Shown here: one piece after another, positions 37,628-48,200 of the stretch
Position numbering within the stretch: the first letter of the stretch is position 1
How the letters are laid out: each line of letters opens with the position of its first letter
Source: Pseudomonadota bacterium
Lineage (GTDB): Bacteria; Myxococcota_A; Polyangia; Fen-1088
Assembly (NCBI GenBank): GCA_017881245.1
Contig: JADGRC010000144.1
Coordinates: 1-56,217, forward strand
Reading direction: 5' to 3'
Length of the DNA stretch: 56,217 bases
Program-made: the position numbers and the translations under genes
Notes under the pieces: generated by a model
The model's input: the letters and a program-made list of their open reading frames with translations, nothing else
What the model was told of the DNA's origin: nothing
The model's database searches: none

Positions 37628-39197
37628 TGGCGACCTCGATGGCCCTCATCTCGCGAATGACGGTCACCCGAATCTGCCCCGGGAACGTCATCTCCGCGGA
37701 TATCTTGCGGGCTATCTCGGACGACAACCCGATGGCTGCTCGGTCGTCAACCTTGTCCTCCGAGACGTAGATACGCACTTCGCGTCCTCCTTGAACGGCG
37801 TAGGCCTCCTCGACGCCCCGAAACCCGCGGGTGATACGTTCCAGGTCATCCAGACGGGCCACGTAGTTGTCTTCCATCTGGCGTCTGGCCCCCGGACGGG
37901 CGCCCGACATCGCGTCCGCCGCGGCCACCAGATACGCGTAAGGACTGGAAAACGGTTCATCGGTATGGTGGGCGCCGATCGCGTTCGCGACCATCTCGCT
38001 TTCCCCCAACCGGCGCGCATAGTCGGCGCCAATGACCGCGTGTGATCCGTCGAGCTCGTGTGTGAGAGCCTTGCCGATGTCGTGCATCAAAGCCGCCCGG
38101 CGCGCAATCTTGATGTCCAGGTCCAGCTCGTCCGCCATCATCCCACACAAGAACGCCGCCTCGATCGCGTGCTTCCATTGATTCTGCGTGAAGCTGGTCC
38201 GGTAGTTGAGACGTCCGACCAGCGAAACGATCTGGTCGTGGGCACGCGGGATCTCCAGCGCGGCGAACGCCCGACGACCAAGATCGAGCAATTCCCGATC
38301 GAGCGCCTTCGCAATGTCACGTGCGGCCCGCGTTATCGCACCTGGGTCACCGGTCGCGCGAGGGTTGCGTCCGATCCAAGTGAACGTCCGTCGGACGACC
38401 TCTCGTCCAACGCCATCAAGCCCCTCCATGCGGATGCCGTCGCGTCCCTCGGTGGGAGTCAATTTCACGTTCGCGACCGCCTCCACGGCGCGCAGATTTG
38501 ACTCATCCGAGCCCGACAACTGTTCAAGCGTCACCCCCGGGGGTAGCGGCACCGTGGAGTGCAGCCGCTCGGTCAGGTAGTGTCCCGAAAAACGGCCAAC
38601 TGCGATTCCCATAATCCGCTTCGCGTGGCGCACGTGCTCTGGGTCGGCTCCCGATTGATCCATCGCGCGCAGAAGCTGCACGCCCGCGACGCGCGCTTCC
38701 TCCGTCTCCGTTTCTATGATCGAATTGCGCAATGCCACCCGCGATGTTCCCACGCGGGATTCCAGGGTCACGATACGGTCGTGTTCAAAGGCCGCGGCTT
38801 CGGCCGATGCGCGCCGGGCCTGTTCCTCCAGTGCCTTTTTTCCCGCCTGGACGACGTCCATGCGCTTGCGCTGGGCGACAACCTCTCCCTCCAACCGAAG
38901 GATTGTCTTGCGGCGCGCTTCTAGTTGCGCGTCACGGCCGGATAACTCGGTTTCACGAACCAGAGAAACCGCATCGAACGCGGCGCCCGCCATTTCCGCC
39001 TCCTCCCGGGCGGTCAGCGACGCCCCGCGCCGAATCTCCGCACATTCAGAGGCCCCAGAGCCGCGAATGGACTCCAGCCATTTGTTGGTCGAGGCCAGCG
39101 CAAGCTCAGCCCGCCGCCGCGCCACCAAGCGCCCAAACGCAACGCCCGCAGCCATGAAGGCGAGAACCAGCGCGACCAAACTGACGGAGGAAACCAT
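37623..39197 (-). CDS. rny: Ribonuclease Y-like protein with degenerate KH loop
   Basis: A 524-residue protein with RNase Y layout: an N-terminal membrane anchor (VSLVALVLAFMAAGVAFGRLV), coiled coil to about 170, a KH-like region, an HD phosphohydrolase domain (KHAIEAAFLCGMM, LMHDIGKALTHELDGSH, ANAIGAHHTDE, AAADAMSGARPGARR) and the conserved end PGQIRVTVIREMRAIEVA. In typical RNase Y the KH loop reads IIGREGRN; here the aligned stretch is LSGSDESN, losing the second glycine of GxxG. HD residues look intact, so cleavage may be retained with altered RNA binding. It follows the giant TPR gene by 55 bases on the same strand. Confidence 0.87.
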   Translation of the reverse strand: MVSSVSLVALVLAFMAAGVAFGRLVARRRAELALASTNKWLESIRGSGASECAEIRRGASLTAREEAEMAGAAFDAVSLVRETELSGRDAQLEARRKTILRLEGEVVAQRKRMDVVQAGKKALEEQARRASAEAAAFEHDRIVTLESRVGTSRVALRNSIIETETEEARVAGVQLLRAMDQSGADPEHVRHAKRIMGIAVGRFSGHYLTERLHSTVPLPPGVTLEQLSGSDESNLRAVEAVANVKLTPTEGRDGIRMEGLDGVGREVVRRTFTWIGRNPRATGDPGAITRAARDIAKALDRELLDLGRRAFAALEIPRAHDQIVSLVGRLNYRTSFTQNQWKHAIEAAFLCGMMADELDLDIKIARRAALMHDIGKALTHELDGSHAVIGADYARRLGESEMVANAIGAHHTDEPFSSPYAYLVAAADAMSGARPGARRQMEDNYVARLDDLERITRGFRGVEEAYAVQGGREVRIYVSEDKVDDRAAIGLSSEIARKISAEMTFPGQIRVTVIREMRAIEVAN

Positions 39198-39252
39198 GGC
39201 TGCGCCTTACGCCGCGCCAACCCAGGCCGGCCCGCAACCACCGAAGCTTCGG

Positions 39253-42200
39253 TCAACCAATGACCAACCCCAAGTGCTCGCGAACCGTGAAGTACTCGTC
39301 CGAGATCGACCACTGCAACAAGTCGCGGATCTTTTCCTTGGGCTCGGCGACACCCACGGCGACCGGCTCGGATTGCACCAGGCGCGCCGCCACGTCCAGA
39401 TCGTTGCACATCAGGAACCCCGCGCGCGTCGCCGTGTAGTCGACCGCCGTCGCCCATCGCGTGAGATCGGCTTCCCCCTTGCTGGCAATGAATCGCTGAA
39501 CGACGACACTCAGTTGCTCCATCATCTGAGGCGGAACCGTCTTCCTCAACAAATCCAGGTACTGGGCCACTGGCTGGGCCATCTCGGGTTTCACCGTGAG
39601 GGCCGGCTGTGAAAGTTTCAACGCGGCCATGAAAACCACCCTGAGTTGCGCCAGCGTCGGCACCACGGTCGGCCAGCGAACGAAGTGGTCCGGCCGCATG
39701 TACGTCAACTTCTTGGTGGTGACGTACGCGAGCTCCTTCTCAGGACGACCTTGCAACAGGCTCGATCCCACGACAAACGATGGGATCAGCTGGGCCTTCT
39801 CGCGCGCATTCGCCAGATCCAGCTCACCCGGAGATTCCGGTCGCAAGAACAGCTCCGGCTGCGGGACACCCATGACCCCCACCAGATAGCTGAACATCTT
39901 GCTGAAGAGCAGCTGGTCGTTCGAGACGTCCCGTCGATCTTTCCGCTTCAGACCCCAGTCCTTGTGCTCCTTCGCGTAGGCCCCCGCGACGGCCGAGCTT
40001 ACCGTTGCGAAGATGTGGGAAATGAATCGGTCCTCGTCCGGGTGATAGATGTTCTTCTGCCACAGCTCCTCGGTCAGACGGTTGCGCGCGCGCACGAAGC
40101 CCTTCGGCCGATATTGATCGAAGAACTGCTGCTCCTCGGGATCGGCCTTGCGCAAGAAAGCCAGCGCCGCGGTCACGCACCACGAGCGGTCGTGGAGCTG
40201 CATCTCGGTGAACAGCCGCCGCAGGGTCTTCAGATACAGCGCCATCTCTCCGAAATCCTGCGTGCTCCTGACCAAGAATCGGTATTCCTGGACAGCCTTG
40301 TCATAAGTGTCCGGGCCCGACATCTGGTAAAGCTCGGCCAGAATTTGGTGCCGCGGCAGCGCGTCCTTGTCCAGACTGACGGCCACTTCGAACGCCGCCA
40401 TGGCGGACTTGTAGTCCTTGAGGCGCGACCGATAGATTTCGCCGAGCGCGTGCCACAGCGCAATCTGCGTGGACCGCTTCTCGGGCGCGGGATCCGCGCC
40501 AAGACGCTTGATCATCTTTCGGTAGCTGCGCTCCTGATTCCGCCAGTCCTTCTTGGCGGTCATGATCTTGTCGATGCGCTCGAAGGCCTTCAAGTCGTCC
40601 GGATCCGCATCCAAGGCCTGATTGTAGAACTCCACGGCGTCGTCGGTGCTGTGCAGTTCGTAGTTGGCGATGTTGCCCGCAGCAACCAGGAACCGCGCTT
40701 TCAACTTGCCCTGCTCCAGCTCACCAAGCTTGGTCAGGATCTCAATGGCCTTCTTCCACTGCTTCGTCTCGCTGAACAAATCCAGGAGGTTGTGAAGCAA
40801 CTGCCGATCGGCCGGCCTAAGCTCCAGCGCCTCGAGGTGAGCCGCGATAGCCTTCTGTGGGTTGCTGAGCTTGCCTTTGTAGATCTCGGCGATCTGTTCG
40901 TTGACGGCGAACTTCTCTTCGATGTCGTGGCTCGCGGACAACAGGCCCCGCTTCTGTTTTATGACTGCCTCCCAGTCGTTGGCCTCGGAATGCAGGTCGA
41001 TCAGAGCGGCGATGGTGAGGCGATGTCCCCCCTGAATTTCCAGGGCCTTCTCGAACATATTGACGGCTTTCGTTCGCTCGCCGACCTTCAGTTTGATTCG
41101 ACCCAGCCGGTAAAAAAGGTCGACGATGTCATCGTCCTTTTGGGAATCGCGGTGGTGAACCAGAATCGTCTGGTAGATGCGGAAGGCATCGTCCCAGTGC
41201 TCCAATTTGTAGAGCAGGGCCGCTCGATCCAACAGAGTTGGCAGATAGGTCGCGTCCAATTCGTAGGACTGTTTGTAGTATTTCAGGGCCTTCTCGGAGT
41301 CGCCGGTCTGGTCGGCCGCTTTGGCCAACCGGTGATAGAGCTGCGTCATCTCTCGATTGGTCTTCTTGCCTGCCTTGCGCGCCAGCGTCTCCATCAGGGG
41401 GACCAAGGGCGCCCACTCCTTGCGCTTGAAGTACAACTCACTCAGCGGCTCGGCCGTCTCGATGTGCTCGGGATCTAGTTGGATCACGCGGGCAAAGAGC
41501 TGGGTCGCCATGTCCTCGTCGTCCAACTTCTCCTGGTAGATCTTGCCAGCCTCGTTGAGCAGGCGCGTCTTTTCCAGCGGGTTCTGGGTGTTTGCCTCGG
41601 CGCGCACCATCAACTGCGCCGCCTTCAGCCAGTCGCCACGACGCTTATAGAGCGCCAGGAGGGACAACATCGAAGGAACATGCGTCGGATCCTGCGCCAA
41701 CGCTTCCACGAGAAACTCCTCGGCGGACTCGGGGGCGCGCAGCTGCTCGTCGTGGATCTTTCCGAGACGGTAGTTCAGGTCGACCCGCTGTTTCAGGTCC
41801 GACGACATCCCGACCAGGCGGCGCATCACCTCCACGGCGCGCTCCCACTGCTCGGTCTCCTCATAAAGGCGCGCCAATCCTGACAACGCCGGAGCATGGT
41901 CTGGCTCGAAGTTCAAAGCATCGGTGTAGGCCTCGATCGCGCGCTCCAGATCGCGCAGCTCGTTTTCGAGAACCTGCCCCTTCTTGGTATACAGATCGAT
42001 TCGCTCGTTCTGATCGTTGATGACCAAAATGTGCTTGCGGTAGGTCTCGACCAGGTTCTCCCACTTCTTTTCCTGGGCATAGATGCGTTCGAGGTCGCGA
42101 TAGGCCTTCTGGTTTCGATCGTCGACCAGCAGGATCTTTTCGAGAACGTCCGCCGCGCGGTCACTCTTCGAGAACTGTTCCTCCCAGACCGTCGCCATCC

Positions 42201-45200
42201 GTTGGTAGATCTCGACCCGATCTCCTTCGGGGGAAGACACTTCCAGTTGATGTTCCAGGTTTTCGAGATAAGCCTCCATGTTCCCTGTCTTCTGATACAG
42301 GGAATCCAGAGCCTTCAGCGCAGCCAGGTTCTGCGGATCGACCGATAGGACTTCTTTGTAGGCCTCGACGGCGCGATCGTTGTCGCCCAGGCGGTCTTCC
42401 CAGAGCTCGCCGACCTGCAGGCGCAAGCGCACGGCCAGGTCGCTGTCCTCGACGACCATGGCCTTCTTTGCCAGGACGTCGACCAAACGATCCCACGCCT
42501 GCGTGCGGCGATACAGCCGCTCCAGGGCGTTAATGGCGTCAAGGCATCGCTCATCGGCGTCGAGGGCCCGCTGATAGGCAAATGTCGCCTGCGCGGCGTC
42601 CCCGATCTGGGTTTCGTAGGTGTCCGCGAGAGCCAGCAGCAAATCGACCCTCCGCGGGATTTCTTGTTCCAGATCGGCGTGCTTGGCCAAGACAGCCACC
42701 AAATCCATCCACTTCTTTTGCTTGCGGTAGAAATCCTCCAGGGCCATCAATGCGCCGATGTGCCCGGATTCCAGCTGCAAGGCCTGTCGCGCGGACGCGA
42801 TGGCGTAGTCGACGTGCCCCAAAGCCGAGTCGTACCAGCGTGCGATCTTGACCCAGAGATCAGCGGATTGCTTGGCGTCCGAGATCCCCTGGACCACCTG
42901 GGTGTAGTCCGAGATCAGTTCATTCCAGCGCCCCGTGCTGGTGGCCAGACGTTCCAGCTGTTTCGCGACGTGATCGTTGGAATAGTCCTCGCGGAAGGCT
43001 GCCTGCAGGGTTACGAACGCGCTCTCTTTATCATCGAGCTGCTGCTCGTAAATCTCGGCGACTTGCACCAGCAGATTGATACGGGCGACCGCCTCATCGA
43101 CGAACTCGGTACGAGCAAGGAGCAGGTCTATCAGTTTGACCCAACTCTTTCGTTGCCGATAAAGCTGCTCCAGTTCCTGCGACGCCGATTGGTTGGACGC
43201 ATCCAGCTGCAGGACCCGCTCGTAGACCTCGACGGCCGAACCGCCGTCGCCAATCTTGTCCGCCCACAGGGACGCCGCCTGCATGAGAACGTCCACCTGC
43301 TCGGCGGGATTGGCCAACGCTTGCACGCGACGTTCCAAGATGCCGACTGCGTCTTCCCAACGCGCCTCCTGCATGAACAATTTTTCCAGCGCCGCCAGAG
43401 CCCGGAAATCGCGGGGATCGAGCTCCAATACCTCGCGCCATGCCTCGATCGCCTCCGGGGTCCGCATGAGGGTTTCACCCTCGAGCTCGCCGAGTTGGGA
43501 GTACAGATCCTGCAGTTCCGCCTGACCGACACCGCTTTCGCCCAGTTGGGCGACTCCAATCAGCCTGCGCAAGGATTCGGACAGCTCCTCCCACGCACCG
43601 GCGCTTCGGTAATTTTCGACGATGGCCCGCAAGGCATCCACGTCCTGCGAATCGATGTCCAGGACCTTCTGCCAGCTTTCGAGCGCGCTGCGCTCCTTGT
43701 TGAGCTTCTCGGCCCAGATCCGACCCAGGCGCTTGTAGATGGGAATCTGGTGCTCGGGCTCGGCCAGCGCCAAGACCAGCCGGTCTAAGACCTCGGTCAG
43801 CTCCTTCCACTCACCTGCGACCTCGTGCAGGTCGGCCAAGCCCCCGAGCGCCGTGGCGTCATCGCCCCGGAGCTGCAAGACCCGTCCCCAGAGTTCCACC
43901 GCCTTCGCGCGGTCATCGAGCGCTTCAGCCGCCAACTTGGCCATGCGGGCGTAGCACGCGGATGTGTCTTCGTCGTTCTTCGCGACGTCGACGAGTTTCT
44001 CGTAGACGCGATAGAGATCGAGCCAGCGCTCACTGCGAAAGTACAGACGTTCCAGAGCTTCCAGGGCTTCGAGGGATCGCGGCTCGTGCTCCAGCACCGC
44101 CAGATAGCTGGCGATGGCACCTTCCACGTCGCCCAGGGCTTCGGCGTTCACCCGACCGAGGCGCAAGTGCGACGCGACCAGATCGTGAGCCTCGTGAGTG
44201 ATGGCGATCCTCTGGACCAGCACCGCGGCCAGGTTCTCGTGCATGCCCTGGGCGACGTAGATGCGATCCAGGGATTCGAGCGCCACAGGATCGCGATCGT
44301 TTTCTGAAAGGACCTGTACCAACACCTTCTCGGAGCGTTCCAGATCGCCGAGATCGTTTTCGAAGACCCCCGCCAGGCGAAGCAAGACGTCGCGGCGTAC
44401 CGCGGGCACGGCGACGGCGGAAGCCGCGTCGAACAATGTGTTGACGTATTCGTCCCATTGGTGCGTGGAGCGGACCAAGCGCAGCAGCTCCTCCAAAGCG
44501 AGCTGCGACGACGGATCTTCCTTGACCGCCTGCGCCCACCACGCAAACGCCGCGATCTGATCGACCAATTTCTGCTCGGAGATCTCAGCCAGACGCCGCA
44601 GAAGTGCCTGGCGTTCCTCGAGCGCGGTCAGGCGTCCCAGCTGCACTTCGTAGATCTGCGCCAGTTTCTCCCATTCCTGATTTTGCCGGTAGAGCGGCTC
44701 GAGGACGTCGGCAATTTCTCCCTGCAGCGTGCCGCCCATGAACATCCGCTCCAGGGATGCACGAGTCTCGAGGTGATTGGGATCGGCGGCCAGCACATCC
44801 CGATAGGCTTCCACTGCCTTAGGCATATCCATCAGCGCCAATTCGTGGATTTGCGCCAAGCGGAAGGTCAGATCAACGATTTCCTCATCCGAGCGCCCGG
44901 TCCGGATCTCACGCCTGACGACGTCCGCCAGGTCTTCCCAGCGCTGGCTTCTGCTGTAAAGGCGATCGAGCGCCTCGAGAGCGGCGTGGTTGTCAGGCTC
45001 GACCTCGATCACGCGTTGATAGTCCGCGATCGCGTCATCCGCCTGATCCGTTTCTTCCTCGTGTATGCGCGCCAAGCGCAGCAACAAATCGACACGCCGG
45101 CGCTGATCCTCCGTCTTCTCCAGCTCCCCGACATATAGGCGGCCAAGTTTCTGCCAGCCGTTCGTCTCCGCCGCCAGGCGTTCCAGATGCGCAACCACGT

Positions 45201-48200
45201 CAACATTGCTGGGGTCCACGTGCAGCGCGCGACCGTAGGCCTCGAACGCCGCGCTTTGATGCGACAAGCGTCGCTCCTCGATCTCCGCGATTCGTGTCAA
45301 CAGATCGATTCGTCGTTCGGTCTCCTCCGCGTGAGCCGCCATCACCTCGTAGACGGCCACCACGCGATCCCATTCACCGGCGGACTCATAGACGGGTTCC
45401 AAAACCTGAGCAGCGAGCACCGGTTCCTGCGTGCCCGCCATCAACGCTTCGAGAGAGCGAAGCGTGGGTTCGTGCGTCGAATCCATCCCCAATACGGCTC
45501 GGTAAGCTTCGACGGCACGCGCGAGATCGTTGAGATGCTCGCGCCACAGCTCGCCGATCCGAAAGCGCAAGCTGACGACTTCCTCGGGGGCGGGCGCCAT
45601 CTCCGTTTGGCGCTCTAGGATCGCCAACAAGTCGTACCAGCGTTCGGTCCTCTGATACAGACGATCGAGCGCCTGCGCGGCATCGTAGTCCTCCGGATCC
45701 AGGTCCAGGATGGACGTGTAGGTCTCGATCGCGCGTTCCGGATTCTGCAATTCGCGGTCGTGGACCTGGCCGAGCACGAACAACATTTGCTTCTTCTCGG
45801 CGGGGTTTGCCGCTAAATCCGCCTTCTTCGCGTAAATGTCCCTCAAGTCGGTCCACTGCGAGAGTCGAATGTAGAGCCTCTCGAGATTATCGAGCGCAAC
45901 GGGATCCGCGTCGTCAACCCCTAGAACAAGTCGATAGACGGCGATCGCCTGTTCCAGATTCTCCAGCACCTCTTCGTAGATCTGCGCGGCCTTGTAATAA
46001 AGCTGCTTCTTGTCGGCGATGCCCGCGACGATCTCGGCCTTGCGCAGCAGCAGACCCACCAGTTGGCCGTAATCCCCCGAGCGCAGGTAGATTTGCTCCA
46101 GTGCGTTGGCCGCCACGAGATCGCGGGGGGACGATTCCAGAGCCGCCCCATAGGCTTCGGCGGCCTCTTTGTCGCGGCGCAGATCGATCTCCCACAGCCG
46201 CGCAATCTTGTGATTAAGCGCGTTTCGCAGGTCTCCGTCGGCGACTCCGGGGACCAGCGCGGCGTAGCGCTGCACCAGGTCCTCCAACTTGCCGAGCGCA
46301 CGGGCCAGACGTTCGATCCCTCCCTGAACATCCTCCTGCAAGGGATCCTCGCGCAACGCGCGACCGAGCGCATCGTAGGCGCTTTCGGGATCATCAAGGC
46401 CCACCTCATAGGCCTCCGCGATCTGTGCCAACATCGCGATCCTCTGCTCGGGGGTCGCGGCATGGCGGGCGATGACCTCCTGCACGGCCACGAGGTTCGG
46501 GTAATCACCTCGAACCCGATAGACCGGCTCCAGTAGCCGAGCGACCTGAAGCTCATAGTCCGACTGAGGCAGGATCCGGTTCAACGCCGCAATCGTCTCG
46601 GCGTGCTCCGGCTCGATGTCCAGCACGCGCCGATAGGTGTCGACCGCGGCGCCAGCCTCGCCCAAACGCTGTTCGCGCAGCAAGCCCAACCGCATAAGGA
46701 TTTCGACCCGCTGGGCCGGCTCGGTCGACAACTCCAGCTGCTTTTGCAGATTGTCCGCCAGCTCTCGATACTCCCCTTGCGCCAAGAACAGGCGATCGAG
46801 CGCGCGCAGGGCCTGAAGGTTGTCGGGACTCTCGGATGTGACTTCGCGCCAGGCCGTGATCGCCTCCTCGGCGTTCGCCAACATCTCCTCCCAAACAGTG
46901 GCGATCCGGGTACGAATAGCCACCCGCTCAGCCTGGTCGACGACCAGGTCCGCCTTGCGACGTAGAGTCTCGATCAGATCGGACCAGCGCTCGGTACGCG
47001 TGTACAGCCGCTCCAAGGCCACCAACGCGGACGCATCCTGCGGCAGGATTTCCTGAGCCCGCCTGAAATATTCGACGGCCTTTTCGGACTTCTCCAGCTT
47101 CTCGTCATACGCGACCGCGATCACCAGGAGCAGCTCTCTCTCCAACGCGGGCGTCAGTTTTTTCTTCAGCGCGGACTCGTAAAGCTTGACCAGGTTCGGC
47201 CATCGATCCAGCGTGTTGGCCAGCTCCTCGAGTGCCTCGCGCGCGACCTGAGATGCGGGATCTTCGGCGAAAGCGCTGGAATAGGCCTCCCACGCGCCCT
47301 GCGCGTCGCCCAGACTCCCTTGCAGGCTGCCGATCCGCAAGAGCAGCGCGATTCGACCCGCCGCGTCTTTTTGGCGAGACAGCTTGATTCGTTGAACCTC
47401 GACCAAACGAGGCAAATCCGATGTCTGTTCATAAATGGGCTCAAGGACCTCGACCGCGGCCATCTGCCGCTCGGGATCCTTCAGGTAGACCTGCAAAGCC
47501 TGACGGGCTCCTTCGTGCGCCGGCGCCAAGACCAGGGCATCACGATAGGACGTCACGGCCCCCGCTGGGTCGTCGAGATGCTGCTCTTGCACCTGTCCGC
47601 GACGATACCGCAGCTCGGCGACGGTGCCCGGCTCGCGCGAAAAGTCCACTTCTCGATCGATCGTCGTCGCGAGTTCCTTCCAACGTCCGAGGCCCGTGTA
47701 GATCCGATCGAGCGCGCGCAGGGCGGGCAGCTGCCCCGGATCCTGCTTCAAAATCGCGTGATGGATTTCGATCGCCTTATCGGGTTGCTTGATCTCGTCT
47801 TCGTATAGCCCCGCCAGCTTGAAGCGAATGTCCAGCCGATCGTGCTCGGATTTAGCCAGTTCCAGCTTTCTGTCGTAAATGGCCAGCAGTTGCGCGAAGC
47901 GCCCGGTCGCGATGTACAGACGTTCGAGAGCACCGACCGCTTCCTCGTCCTTGGGCGCGATCTCCAAAATGGCCTGATTGCGTTCGATGGCGGCTTCGGG
48001 GTTGGCGAGCTCTCGCTCATAGGCCGCCGCCAGAACTCCAAGGGTCGCCAGCCGGATCGCGTCGTCCTCGATCTTGGGTAGGGCGGATTCGAACACCTCC
48101 GCAAGCTTCTCCCACCCCCCCGATTTCGCGGCAAACCGGGCGGCGTCGACGCGCGCCCAATCGCTGGCCGGATTCTCGGCAAATGCGGCGAGCGCAATCT

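Noticed and set aside
39646..41478. A 610-codon plus-strand open frame inside the giant TPR gene
   Set aside because: It is the antisense of TPR sequence (leucine/glutamine/arginine-rich) with no start context or motif.
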